NCBI RefSeq assembly: GCF_031844705.1 | Contig: NZ_CP134609.1 | Span: 3,782,001-3,846,000, forward strand | Length of the DNA: 64,000 nt | Direction: 5' to 3' | Source: Streptomyces sp. ITFR-16 | GTDB lineage: Bacteria; Actinomycetota; Actinomycetes; Streptomycetales; Streptomycetaceae | Shown: positions 22,699 to 31,206 of the stretch, piece after piece | Numbering within the stretch: position 1 is the stretch's first letter | Layout: every line of letters begins with the position of its first letter | Notes under the pieces: generated by a model | Database searches by the model: none | Told to the model about the DNA's origin: nothing | The model's input: the letters and a program-made list of their open reading frames with translations, nothing else | Program-made: the position numbers and the translations under genes

Positions 22699-24007
22699 GG
22701 GACTGTAAATCGTTCGGTGTAACTCCCGATCATGGAAGATGCATCGATGACCAGCGACAACGTGACCGAGGCCAGGTCTGTCGAGCTACCTGATGCGGTG
22801 CCTTCGAAGCTCGCGGACGACCGGCTGATTGACGAGCTGGTGGGCCGGGCTCAGGCCGAGGGCCTTCAGCTGACCGGCGAGGGCGGGCTGCTCCAGCAGC
22901 TGACCAAGCGGCTCCTGGAGTCCGCTCTCGAGGGCGAGATCACCGACCACCTCGGCTATGACGAACACGATCCCGCCGCAAAGAACGGCGACAACAGCCG
23001 CAATGGCACCCGCGCCAAGACCGTGCTCACCGACGTCGGACCGGTGGAGACATCCGTGCCACGCGACCGCGAGGGCTCCTTTGAACCGAAGATCGTCAAG
23101 AATCGGCAGAAGCGTCTGTCCGGCGTGGACGAGATGGTCACCTCGCTCGCGGCGAAGGGCCTCACCACCGGCGAGGTCCAAGCCCACCTCGCCGAGGTCC
23201 ACGGCGCTGAAGTGTCCCGCCAGACCATCTCCACAATCACCGACAAGGTCCTCGACGGCATGGCCGAATGGCAGAACCGGCCCCTGGACGCCGTCCACCC
23301 GGTGGTATTCATCGACGCCATCCACGTGAAGATCGCGACGGCGCGGTCGCCGACAGGCCCGTCCACGTGGCCCGGGCCGTCACAACCGAGCAACGGCGCG
23401 ACATCCTCGGGCTGTGGGCCGGCGACGGAGGCGAGGGTGCCAAGCACTGGATGCAGATCCTCACCGAGATCAAGAACCGCGGCGTGAACGATGTCCTCAT
23501 GTTCGTCTGCGACGGAGTCAAGAGGCTGCCCGAAGCAGTCGGGACGGTCTGGCCGAAGACGATTGTCCAGACCTGTGTGGTCCACCTGCTGCGGAACTCC
23601 TTCCGCTATGCGGCCCGCCAGGACCGGGACAAGATCGCGAAGGTCCTCAAGCCCGTCCATACCGCAGCGACCGATGACGCGGCCCTTGAGCGGTTCGCCG
23701 AGTTCGCCGACGCCTGGGGCAAGAAGTATCCGGCGATCGTGCGGCTCCGGGAGAACGCGTGGGAGGAGTTCATTTCCGTTCCTGCGTTTCGATACCGAGA
23801 TCCGTCGCATCGTCTGCACCACCAACGCGATCAAGTCCGTCAACGCCAGGATCCGCCGGGCGGTCAAGGCCCGCGGCCACTTCCCCAACGAGCAGGCCGC
23901 ACTGAAGTGCATCTACATGGCGATCATGTCCCTCGACCCCACCGGCAAGGGCCAGGCCCGCTGGTAACCCTCAACAACCCGAGTTACAACGCTCGTTTGA
24001 CAGGCCC
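22699..24007 (+). mobile_element. IS256-family element, degraded
   Basis: The ends match as imperfect inverted repeats: GGGACTGTAAATCG then TGTAACTC on the left (22699-22725), and the complement of GGGCCTGTCAAACG then TGTAACTC on the right, ending at 24007. The 8 bases outside do not match (TAAGGAAC against CCACGAAG), so no duplication is visible. The element contains one frameshifted mutator-type transposase. Confidence 0.75.
22732..23967 (+). pseudogene. IS256-family (mutator) transposase with two frameshifts
   Basis: The N-terminal half reads from an ATG at 22732 (or 22747) through GEITDHLGYDEHDPA, TVLTDVGPVETSVPRDREG and FIDAIHVKI. Near 23335 one base is missing (KI-RDGAVADRPVHVARAV), and the reading moves to the next frame through LGLWAGDGGEGAKHWMQIL, FVCDG and QTCVVHLLRNSFRYA. 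Near 23775 one base is extra, and a third frame gives RFDTEIRRIVCTTNAIKSVN to the TAA at 23965. The catalytic acids (FIDAIH, CDG, late Glu) are present but spread over three frames. It is inactive unless the indels are sequencing errors. Confidence 0.85.
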
Positions 24008-24349
24008 CCACGAAGCGACCGCCTGGTCGCACCACGCACACCCCCCACGCTGCTTGACACCAAACGACATGGGGCGTCTGACCAGATGAAACGGAGAACC
24101 CGGACCGCTTCGGCGGCCGGGTTCTTCGGTATGTCCGGGTCTCAGTTCCAGGCTCGCCCGTCTCAGGCATTCGCGATATCTCGCACGGCGTGCCAGGGTC
24201 GTCCACACTCCATCCTCGTCGACAAGCGCCCTGTGCGGGTGAACTCCCCACCGGATGGCGGCGGTGGACCCGTCGAATGCGCGATTCTTGACTTCGCTCG
24301 GGGCCGCCCCGAGCGAAGCCGCGTTCCCCGACCTCGCGAGGTGTTCCCC
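24008..24349. other. Gap of ~340 bp, one strong hairpin
   Basis: Between the IS256-family element and the next gene the only clear feature is the hairpin at 24096-24124. A minus-strand reading across this stretch has no ribosome site or recognisable content. No promoter motif can be assigned with confidence, though the stretch must hold the start signals of the gene at 24350. Confidence 0.5.
24096..24124 (+). terminator. Hairpin with UUCG loop
   Basis: GAACCCGG-A-CCGC pairs with GCGG-CCGGGTTC around a TTCG loop, with one bulged A. It lies 89 bp beyond the end of the IS256-family element and upstream of the helicase-associated gene. The stem of 12 pairs with a UUCG tetraloop is typical of a factor-independent terminator, although the T-run after it is short. 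Confidence 0.6.
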
Positions 24350-26788
24350 ATGACGTCCCGGTCCACGCTGGCAGCCTGGTTGGCCGGTCTCGACGCGCCA
24401 CGGCTGTCGCGCGTACTCGGGATACGTAAAGACACTCTGGCGCCACCGGAGCCACGTTCCATGGAGGAGTCGGCGGAACGTCTCCTGCGGCCACGCTCGG
24501 TGGCGCTCGTCCTGCCACAGCTACCGCTGCCCTGCCTCCAAGTGGCCGAGACCTTGGCTGCCTCGGGAGCTCCCCTGTCGCGCGGCGCCCTGGCGAGGGC
24601 ACTGGGAGCGACGGCACCCGCCGCCTCTCGGGAACTGGACGTCGTTCTGGAGGCTCTGGCCGATCACGCGCTGGTCTGGCCTGACGGCGACGGGAACCTC
24701 CACATGGTCGCCCACTTGCGGCGGGCGTGGGACGCGCCCCTCGGGCTGGACGCACCGCTGGAGGAGCTACTGGAAGGCGTGACCTCCGAGGAGCTGCGCG
24801 GCATGCTCGTGGCGCTGGGCATCAAGCCGCCCGGCACCAGGCGGCAGCGCACGGCCACCGTCCTGGATCACCACAGCGATCCACAGCGCGTCGCCGCAGT
24901 GATCGCGAAGGCGCCTTCGGCCGCCCGGCAGCTGCTGGAGCGACGGGCGAAGTCCGCACCACGGGACACTGAATTCGTCATGTTCGAGGCTGCCGTGGCC
25001 AATGTCCCGCCGGGCGAGCGATGGGCCCTGGACAGGGGGTTCCTGATCCGCGGCCGCCACGGATACGGGCCGGGCCGCATGCCCGCCGAAGTGGCGCTCG
25101 CGCTGCGCGGGCCGGACTGGAGTGCGCCGTTCGATCCCGTACCGCCCGTGGCGGAGCTGGTGCCCGTCACCGCTGTGGAGGTGGAACGGGAGGCGGCCGC
25201 AGCTGCCACGGCCTTCGCGATCCACGCCGCCTCGGTCCTGTCGGCCTGCTCGGCGGCTCCACCGGTCCGGCTGAAGTCCGGCGGGATCGGCGCGCGTCAG
25301 CTTGGGCGGATCAGCAAGGCCGCGCAGGCCGACGACGCGGTGGTACGCATCACCCTGGAGGTCGCCTACTCGGTCGGTTTGCTGGGCGCCGACGGTGACC
25401 GCATCGCACCCACCGCGGTATACGACACCTGGGCGGTGCAGGAACCTGCAGCGCAGTTCGCCGACCTGCTTCATGCCTGGTGGAGCCTGCAGCTCACTCC
25501 TTCGCAGTCCCGCGACGAGGACAACAAGTCGCTTGCCGCCGTGGCCGGGGCCCCTCGCTGCGGCGCCTGCCTGCAGGCCCGACGCGGGCTGCTCGCAGCG
25601 GCGGCAGCACTTCCGGAGGGCCAGGGTGTGCGGGTCGGCACCGATCTGGGTCCGCTCGTGGCCTGGCACCGTCCGCTCGCCCATCCGTCGTTCCAGGACG
25701 AGACGCCCTTCGCCGCAGCAGTCCGCGAGGCCGAGCTGACGGGCGTCATCGCCCGAGGCGCCCTCTCCCGGCTCGGTGCGGCCCTGGCGACCGGTGACCG
25801 GGAGAAACTGGCCGTCGCATGTCGGCAGCTGCTGCCGGAGGCCACGAGAACAGCCCGGTTCGGCGGCGACCTCACCGCCGTCGTCACCGGCACGCCCTCC
25901 GTGTACCTGGCCGAGCTCCTGGATTCGGCCGCCGACCGGGAGACCAGCGGCACGGCCTCGGTATGGCGATTCAGCGGCGACAGCGTCCGCCGCGCCCTGG
26001 ACACCGGTCGCACTCCGGCCGAGATCTCGGCGGAGCTGGCCGCCGTCGCCGACGGGCCCCTGCCGCAGCCCTTGTCCTATCTCGTCACCGACGCCGCCCG
26101 CCGTCACGGCCGCATGCGCATCGCCCCCGCCGCCTGCGTCATCCACAGCGACGAACCCGCACTCCTGGCCGAGCTCGCCGCCCACCGGGCACTCGCCGCA
26201 CTCGGGCTGCGGCAGCTCGCCCCGACGGTGCTCGTCAGCGGCAGCTCGCCCGACAAGACCCTCGCCTCACTCCGGAGCCAGGGCTACGCGCCCGTCGCCG
26301 AAGCCGCGGACGGAACCGTACGCATCGAGAAGGCGCCGTCTCGACGGACCGCCGCCGTCCCGGCCCCTCGGAAGGCCACCACCAAGGCCGGCACCGGACA
26401 CTCAGCACGCCGAACAGCGGAGGCGCCCGCAGTCGACCCGTCCGCAGCGGCGGCCCGGTTGCTGGTCACCCCACCGGCCGTTCCGGAGCCCGATCCATTC
26501 GGCACCGGGGTTCCCTTCGGCACGGACACCGAAGAGACCGTCGCCGGATACGCAAAGCATCTGCCGTACACCGACATCCGCCAGCTGGCACACGCCATCG
26601 ACACGGGCACCGCCATCACCGTCGAGTACGTCGCAGCCTCGGGCAGCCGCACCGTGCGCACCCTCGGCCGCCTCGAACTCGACCCGCCCTACCTGGAAGC
26701 GTGGTGCCATCTTCGGGACGTCGAGCGTGTCTTTGCCCTCTCCCGCATCCACGGCGTCACGCCGGCGTGGGCAGACGACCTGCCATAA
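24350..26788 (+). CDS. Helicase-associated (XPB/Ssl2-like) and WYL domain protein
   Basis: An 812-residue protein of an actinobacterial family without helicase motifs of its own. The N-terminal ~150 residues contain a winged-helix-like region (RGALARALGATAPAASRELDVVLEALADHALVW). The middle (~430-650) matches the helicase C-terminal-like domain found in XPB/Ssl2-related proteins (PSVYLAELLDSAADRETSG, WRFSGDSVRRALDTGRTPAE, HSDEPALLAELAAHRAL). The last ~60 residues form a WYL domain (AITVEYVAASGSRTVRTLGR, YLEAWCHLRDVERVFALSRI) that may bind nucleic acid or ligand. The ATG at 24350 follows GCGAGG. Its role is thought to be DNA-related but is unproven. Confidence 0.8.
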   Translation: MTSRSTLAAWLAGLDAPRLSRVLGIRKDTLAPPEPRSMEESAERLLRPRSVALVLPQLPLPCLQVAETLAASGAPLSRGALARALGATAPAASRELDVVLEALADHALVWPDGDGNLHMVAHLRRAWDAPLGLDAPLEELLEGVTSEELRGMLVALGIKPPGTRRQRTATVLDHHSDPQRVAAVIAKAPSAARQLLERRAKSAPRDTEFVMFEAAVANVPPGERWALDRGFLIRGRHGYGPGRMPAEVALALRGPDWSAPFDPVPPVAELVPVTAVEVEREAAAAATAFAIHAASVLSACSAAPPVRLKSGGIGARQLGRISKAAQADDAVVRITLEVAYSVGLLGADGDRIAPTAVYDTWAVQEPAAQFADLLHAWWSLQLTPSQSRDEDNKSLAAVAGAPRCGACLQARRGLLAAAAALPEGQGVRVGTDLGPLVAWHRPLAHPSFQDETPFAAAVREAELTGVIARGALSRLGAALATGDREKLAVACRQLLPEATRTARFGGDLTAVVTGTPSVYLAELLDSAADRETSGTASVWRFSGDSVRRALDTGRTPAEISAELAAVADGPLPQPLSYLVTDAARRHGRMRIAPAACVIHSDEPALLAELAAHRALAALGLRQLAPTVLVSGSSPDKTLASLRSQGYAPVAEAADGTVRIEKAPSRRTAAVPAPRKATTKAGTGHSARRTAEAPAVDPSAAAARLLVTPPAVPEPDPFGTGVPFGTDTEETVAGYAKHLPYTDIRQLAHAIDTGTAITVEYVAASGSRTVRTLGRLELDPPYLEAWCHLRDVERVFALSRIHGVTPAWADDLP

Positions 26789-26839
26789 CGCCCACACCGA
26801 GGAGCGTCGGCATCACTCCCCGACGGAATCCGGGACACC

Positions 26840-26868
26840 TGCCATCCATCGAGATATATTTGATGGCA
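26840..26868. promoter_or_regulatory. Inverted repeat upstream of vapBC
   Basis: TGCCATC (26840-26846) and GATGGCA (26862-26868) face each other around an AT-rich centre that includes GAGATATATT, the only AT-rich stretch nearby. It lies 25 bp before the ATG of the antitoxin. VapBC complexes repress their own promoter by binding such palindromes, so this is the likely operator, overlapping a -10 region. Confidence 0.6.
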
Positions 26869-26893
26869 TAGGTGATATCAGAAGGGATGCCTC

Positions 26894-27109
26894 ATGAGTC
26901 GAACCGTGATCGACCTCGACGACGAGCTGCTGGCCGATGTCGCCCGAGCGCTCGGCACCCGTACCAAGAAGGAGACAGTCAACACCGCGCTGCGCGAAGT
27001 ACTGGAAAACCGGCGGAGGGCGCTCGCACTCGCCCGGCTGCGCGCGGCCTCCGCCGACGGAGCCTTCGACCTGGAGCACTTCCAGGAGAAGGGTCACTAC
27101 CGTCGGTGA
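26894..27109 (+). CDS. vapB: VapB-type antitoxin
   Basis: A 71-residue protein starting MSRTVIDLDDELLADVARAL. The N-terminal beta-strand and two helices form a ribbon-helix-helix DNA-binding fold, and the KKETVNTALREVLE segment is the signature of actinobacterial VapB antitoxins. The C-terminal tail (GAFDLEHFQEKGHYRR) would wrap the toxin. The gene overlaps vapC by four bases (GTGA), so the pair is co-translated. The ATG follows AGAAGGG. The palindrome at 26840-26868 is the probable autoregulatory site. Confidence 0.88.
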   Translation: MSRTVIDLDDELLADVARALGTRTKKETVNTALREVLENRRRALALARLRAASADGAFDLEHFQEKGHYRR

Positions 27110-27528
27110 ACGCCGCACAGTTCCTGATCGACACCAGCGCCCTGGCACGCTTCATGCGCACCGACGCCGAGCAGTTCGGCTGGGACCAGGCAGCCGCCGC
27201 CGGACTCATCGCGACGTGCCCGATCACGGAGCTCGAATTCTTCTACAGCGCCCGCTCCGCGGCAGACCGCGCTCAAGGCATCGAAGACATGCGTCTGCTG
27301 TTCGGATGGGTGCCGGTCGATGACCGCGCCTACGACCGCGCCTGGCAGGTACAGGAAGCGCTCACCGAGCGAGGACAGCACCACAGCGCCGGAGCCGTGG
27401 ATCTGGTCGTGGCCTCTACGGCGGAACTGCAAGGGCTGACGCTCCTGCACTGCGACCGCGACTTCGAATGCATCGCGGCGGTCACCGGCCAGGCCCTTTA
27501 TTGGTACGGACCGGACACCGGCAAGTAG
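27106..27528 (+). CDS. vapC: VapC-type PIN-domain toxin
   Basis: A 140-residue PIN-domain ribonuclease. The acidic active-site residues are present: Asp in FLIDTSALARF (~9), Glu in ITELEFFYS, Asp in AGAVDLVVAS and Asp in LLHCDRDFE. VapC toxins cleave tRNA or rRNA and are neutralised by VapB. The GTG at 27106 overlaps the vapB stop. The gene ends about 140 bp before a truncated tRNA-Ser, placing this module next to a likely integration scar, where such stabilising modules are often found. Confidence 0.88.
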   Translation: MNAAQFLIDTSALARFMRTDAEQFGWDQAAAAGLIATCPITELEFFYSARSAADRAQGIEDMRLLFGWVPVDDRAYDRAWQVQEALTERGQHHSAGAVDLVVASTAELQGLTLLHCDRDFECIAAVTGQALYWYGPDTGK

Positions 27529-27668
27529 GCAGGAAGACGCCGAGCTTTCTCTGTTCGCAGTCTCACTCCTGGTCTCGTTCACCCCCTTCCGGGACCGTCC
27601 GAACGGGGCCACCCCGAACGTCCCGCCGCAGGTCAGGACGGGTACGCCCGCCGCCGAACCCCCAGGCG

Positions 27669-27730
27669 AACATTTGGAATGTGTGTTGGGGGCAACCCCT
27701 CACGAGTTCGAATCTCGTATCCTCCGCCAT
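27669..27730 (+). tRNA. 3-prime fragment of a tRNA-Ser (GGA-like), probable att scar
   Basis: The stretch has a variable arm (TTGGGGGCAACCCCTC), a perfect T arm (ACGAGTTCGAATCTCGT), the 3-prime acceptor strand ATCCTCC, a discriminator G and encoded CCA. It also has an anticodon-loop-like TTGGAAT with weak stem pairing. The 5-prime acceptor strand (GGAGGAT expected), the D arm and half of the anticodon stem are missing upstream. It is therefore not a working tRNA but the 3-prime copy typically left at one end of an element integrated into tRNA-Ser(GGA). Confidence 0.75.
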
Positions 27731-27750
27731 TGCTCTCACCGGGCAATACG

Positions 27751-27792
27751 AAGAAGGCCCTGACCGGTTCCGATCTGTCAGGGCCTTCTTCG
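27751..27792 (+). terminator. Perfect 15-bp stem terminator
   Basis: GAAGAAGGCCCTGAC (27751-27765) pairs with GTCAGGGCCTTCTTC (27778-27792), loop 12 bases, with T-rich ends of the 3-prime arm. It lies 20 bp after the tRNA fragment, as terminators do after intact tRNA genes, and it is symmetric enough to act in both directions. The following ~165 bp up to the IS110-type gene contain nothing recognisable. Confidence 0.85.
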
Positions 27793-27957
27793 CGTCCCGG
27801 AACAAGAACGCCTCCGCCGGGAACCCGCGCCAAGAGGGCGGCGGCCTCTTCGTGGTCTTCCGTCCGTCTCAGTCGCGGTCCACAGGGCCCTCGTTCGAAC
27901 CGTGTGCCGCGCTCAGGCCCTCCGGCCGTGTGCCGGGGGGTGCTCCTATGGGTTTGG

Positions 27958-29159
27958 TCAAGCTGGTTGGGCGTGTTGGGGTTCGTAGAAGGTGCCGTCG
28001 CGGAGCATCGCGAGGAGGACGTCGGCTCGTCGTCTTGCGAGGCAGAGGAGGGCTTGGGTGTGGTGTTTGCCCTGGGCGATCTTCTTGTCGTAGTAGGCGC
28101 GGGATGCCGGGTCGCCGAGGGCGGCGAACGCGGAGAGGAAGAAGGCCCGTTTGAGCTGCTTGTTCCCTCTGCGGGATGGTTGTTCGCCTCGGATCGAGGA
28201 GCCTGAGTTGCGGGTCGCCGGGGCGAGTCCGGCGTAGGCGGCGAGGTGGGCTGCGGAGGGGAAGCTGCTGCCGTCGCCGACCTCGATGAGGATCCTGGCT
28301 CCGGTCCTGATCCCGATGCCCGGTATCGAGATCAGGACCTGGGAAAGAGGGTGGGTCTCCAGCAGTTCCTCGATCCGGCCGGCGAGGAGTTTGCGCTGGT
28401 CGAGGACGGCGGCGAGCGAGGCGGCCAGGCTCGGGATGATCAGCGCGGCCGCGTCGGTGCCGGGGACCACCACGGTCTGTTCGTCCAGCGCGGTGAAGAT
28501 GTCCTCGACCAGGCGCTCGGCCATACGGGGTGCCTTCGGCCGCAGCAGCGTGATCAGCCGTCGGCGGCCTGCCTTGCGGATCTGGGTGGGGGACCCGAAC
28601 CGTTCCAGCAGGGTCAGGACGGCCGGGTGCTGCGGTCGCGGGCCCAGGACCCGTTCCAGGGACGGGTGGATCTGGGTCAGCAGGCCGTGGAGCCAGTTCG
28701 CGACGCGGGTGGCCTCGCCGGTCAGGTCGTCGTCGAAGCCGACGATCATCTCCAGTTCGGCGATCGTCTCGTCTTCGAGGTCGACCGAGCGCAAGGTGTG
28801 GGGCATCGCGCGGGCGGCGTCGGCGATGATGAACGCGTCCCTCGCGTCGGTCTTGGCCTCGCCGGGGTAGAGGTCGGCGATCCGCCGCATCGTCAGGCCG
28901 GGCAGGTAGGCGACGGGGCAGCCCATGTCTCTGGCGACCGCGAGCGGCAGGGCTCGATCGAGGCCGGCTGGTCGACCACGACCAGCACCGTCCCGTGCTT
29001 GGCCTGGAGTTTCGCGAACAGCTCGCGGAGCTTGGGTTCGGTGTTGGGCAGGCGCTTGTCGGACGCCTTCTTCCCGGCTGGTGTGACGGCGGTGGCGTGG
29101 TGTTCGCTCTTGCCGACGTCCAGGCCGAGGAAGACGTCGATGTCGCCGGTTTCGATCAC
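27958..29159 (-). pseudogene. IS110-family transposase, frameshifted
   Basis: From a GTG at 29159 the frame reads DIDVFLGLDVGKSEHHATAV (DEDD Asp) to VVVDQPASI. Near 28945 one base is missing where relatives have SIGALPLAVARDMGCP. The second frame then runs intact to 27958 through AKTDARDAFIIADAARAMP and the Transposase_20 domain (SIPGIGIRTGARILIEVGDG, LAAYAGLAP, RGNKQLKRAFFLSAF). Both domains of an IS110-type recombinase are complete apart from the single shift. The family has no terminal repeats, so the ends cannot be fixed; 29160-29290 is probably its 5-prime non-coding end. Confidence 0.85.
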
Positions 29160-29338
29160 GTGCGTCCTCCGGTCGTGCTTCCGCCCGGCCTCGCCCACGG
29201 CACCGATCGCCACATCCACATTACGAAGAGCCTCCCGACCTGCGAAGAGTCGGTGGTCATGCCCCTAATCAGCGGTCTGTCAGTGCCTCCGGGCCCGGTG
29301 ACACCACCCCCCGGATCATGGTTAACAAGGGGGGGAAG

Positions 29339-30040
29339 TCATGCCGGGCCCGAAGGCCGGGAGCCCCATTGCGGGACCACCAAAAAGGTAATTGGGGGGG
29401 CCCAGCGGCGGCGGACGGTCCACGCCGCAGCGCCGAGGGCGAAGCCGTAGGCGGCGACCAGGCCGTGGCCGTTGTCCTGGGTGAGCCACATCGCGAGGCC
29501 GAGTGCCGGGACGCCGGCCGCCAGGGCGATCTCCTTGGGCAGGCGGGTGCGGGTGAGGAAGGCGAGGGCGAGGGTGGCGCCGAGGAAGTAGGTGGCGCCG
29601 GAGCTGCCGGCGAAGTTGCGTGGGTCGGTACTGGGGCCCTCGCCCAGGCCGAGCAGGGCGTCGATGCGGGCGGGCAGCAGAATGCCGGCGAGGAAGAACG
29701 CCAGGGTGAGCGGGCCGCCCCAGTACCACTGGGCGAGCGCGGCGACGGCGGCCAGGGTGAGCAGGTTCCAGAGGCCGCCGAAGAAGCCGCCGTTCTGCAT
29801 GAACACCGAGGTGAACTCGCGCCACCAGCCGGACTTGGCCGGGTCGGCGTCCAGCGCGTCCATGGCGCCGGACCAGACCAGCTGGAGCAGGACACCGCCG
29901 ACGGCGATCGCGGTCAGCGCGATCGCCGCCCGGGGCAACGGCCGTGCGCGCAGGGTGTCGCGGCCGACCGCACCGAGCCCGCAGTTGACCATCATGACCA
30001 TCAGCGCTGCCGTGGTCACGTTGAAGACGATCGCCTCCAT
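29339..30040 (-). CDS. Polytopic membrane protein, C-terminus possibly replaced
   Basis: A 233-residue hydrophobic protein with about six membrane helices (e.g. AALMVMMVNCGLGAVG, AAIALTAIAVGGVLLQLVW, PLTLAFFLAGILLPARIDAL, YFLGATLALAFL, GLVAAYGFALGAAAWTV). I recognise it only as a Streptomyces inner-membrane protein; a central GGLWNLLTLAAVAALAQWYW block suggests a rhomboid-like or acyltransferase-like fold, unproven. The ATG at 30040 faces a divergent TetR gene. After RRRWAPP (~29400) the tail ITFLVVPQWGSRPSGPA is unlike the rest and runs through homopolymer tracts, so the true C-terminus may have been cut by the neighbouring IS110 insertion. Confidence 0.6.
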   Translation of the reverse strand: MEAIVFNVTTAALMVMMVNCGLGAVGRDTLRARPLPRAAIALTAIAVGGVLLQLVWSGAMDALDADPAKSGWWREFTSVFMQNGGFFGGLWNLLTLAAVAALAQWYWGGPLTLAFFLAGILLPARIDALLGLGEGPSTDPRNFAGSSGATYFLGATLALAFLTRTRLPKEIALAAGVPALGLAMWLTQDNGHGLVAAYGFALGAAAWTVRRRWAPPITFLVVPQWGSRPSGPA

Positions 30041-30065
30041 GGCCTGGCCCTCCCCCCGTCGCGGC

Positions 30066-30133
30066 ATTTTCCAACACCGTTCGAAAACCTGACGACGCAA
30101 AGCTAGCACAGCTTTCGAACGGTGTTGGAAAAT
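30066..30133. promoter_or_regulatory. Two identical TetR-type operators in inverted orientation
   Basis: TTTTCCAACACCGTTCGAAA occurs at 30067-30086, and its exact complement at 30113-30132. Each copy is itself a weak dyad (TTC-AAC-ACC-GTT-GAA). One copy covers the start region of the membrane gene and the other that of the TetR gene. This strongly suggests that the regulator at 30151 controls both itself and its neighbour. Confidence 0.8.
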
Positions 30134-30150
30134 CTTGTACGGTGGGCGGC

Positions 30151-30777
30151 ATGAAGCTCACCAAGGAGCGCATCGTCGATGCGGGCATGGCCGTCTTCGC
30201 CGAGGTCGGCTACCAGAATCTGTCCATGCGTCAGGTCGCCGACCGCCTGGACACCCACGCGGGCAGCCTCTACTACCACGTGCGCGGGAAGGACGAACTG
30301 CTCAACCTGATGGCCGACCAGGTCTGCCGCCGCGCCTACGACGCCGGCACCGAAGCCCTCGCCGCGCTACCGCCCGCCGCCCCCTGGCAGGACCACATCG
30401 CGGCCCAGGCCGCCGCGCTGCGCCTGAGCATCAAGCAGCACCCGGGCGGCGCCCAGCTCCTCGCCGAGAGCCCCGGCACGCTCAGCACCGGCGCGCTCTC
30501 CCTGATGGAACGCCTGCTGCGCACCCTCCTCGACGCCGGCCTGCCCGCCGACCACTGCGCCGTCGCCGCCGACACCCTGCTCAGCCACGTCACCGGCTTC
30601 GTGCTCCAGGAACAGAACCAGCCCGCCACGCCACCCGCCGTCACCGCCGAGCGCTACGCCGAACTGTGCGAGCGGTTCCCCTTGCTCATGAGCCCGTCGA
30701 CACCACGCCTGAGCCAGGACGAGAAGTTCACCCGGAGCATCCGCCTGCTCTGTACCGGCTTCGCGGTACCTGCGTAG
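30151..30777 (+). CDS. TetR-family transcriptional regulator
   Basis: A 208-residue regulator. The N-terminal helix-turn-helix (ERIVDAGMAVFAEVGYQN, SMRQVADRLDTHAGSLYYHV) is typical. The C-terminal helical domain (WQDHIAAQAAALRLSIKQHP, LPADHCAVAADTLLSHVTGF) resembles the TetR_C_1 tetracycline-repressor-like class that often controls efflux or detoxification genes. The ATG at 30151 gives MKLTKERIV, with GGTGGGCGG before it. It is divergent from the membrane protein at 29339-30040, with the paired operator between them, so it probably represses that gene in response to an unknown ligand. Confidence 0.88.
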   Translation: MKLTKERIVDAGMAVFAEVGYQNLSMRQVADRLDTHAGSLYYHVRGKDELLNLMADQVCRRAYDAGTEALAALPPAAPWQDHIAAQAAALRLSIKQHPGGAQLLAESPGTLSTGALSLMERLLRTLLDAGLPADHCAVAADTLLSHVTGFVLQEQNQPATPPAVTAERYAELCERFPLLMSPSTPRLSQDEKFTRSIRLLCTGFAVPA

Positions 30778-30950
30778 GCACCGGTGTCCGGTCTGCCGTA
30801 CGGGATAGGGGTAGCGGCACGGCTCCCACGGTGAGAGCTGCGGCTCGAAGCGTGCTTCGATGCGTCGCGCGTACGCCTCCCCACGCCACATGCCGCATGG
30901 AACCCTCGATGAGGTCTGGAGTTACCTGGCCTCTTGGTAGGGGGTATGAA

Positions 30951-31130
30951 GTGGCATCTCAGTCCAGGTGTGGCGCACCCACCAAAGCGGGAAAGGCGTG
31001 CCGGAACCTCGCCGTGGTCGGCACCTCTCGTTGCGCGAAGCATCAGGGGCCCTGGTCGGCCTACGGCGTCGCGCAGCGCAAGGAGAAGGAAGCCAAGGCG
31101 AGGAAGCGCGCGATCCGTAAGAGGCGCTAG
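30951..31130 (+). CDS. Small Cys-rich, basic protein
   Basis: A 59-residue protein from a GTG at 30951 with TAGGGGG upstream. The pattern RCGAPTKAGKACRNLAV then SRCAKHQG places three Cys and a His so that a small zinc-binding knuckle is likely. The tail is strongly basic (QRKEKEAKARKRAIRKRR). Similar short proteins with CGAPTK-GKPCRN motifs occur widely in Streptomyces and their phages without known function; nucleic-acid binding is a reasonable guess. It stands alone, between the TetR gene and the serS terminator. Confidence 0.65.
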   Translation: MASQSRCGAPTKAGKACRNLAVVGTSRCAKHQGPWSAYGVAQRKEKEAKARKRAIRKRR

Positions 31131-31157
31131 GCGGAGCAGTGTTGGGGTGTGAGCAAC

Positions 31158-31193
31158 GCCGAGGGCCCCGCAGCACACTGCGGGGCCCTCGGC
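31158..31193. terminator. Strong bidirectional terminator after serS
   Basis: GCCGAGGGCCCCGCAG (31158-31173) pairs perfectly with CTGCGGGGCCCTCGGC (31178-31193) around a 4-base loop. It lies 14 bp past the serS stop and 28 bp past the small Cys-rich gene on the other strand, so it can end both transcripts. Confidence 0.88.
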
Positions 31194-31206
31194 TGAGCGG
31201 TGATGC

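Noticed and set aside
24086..24349. A start for the helicase-associated gene 88 codons upstream
   Set aside because: The extra N-terminal stretch reads through a terminator-like hairpin and has no conserved look; the ATG at 24350 has a ribosome site.
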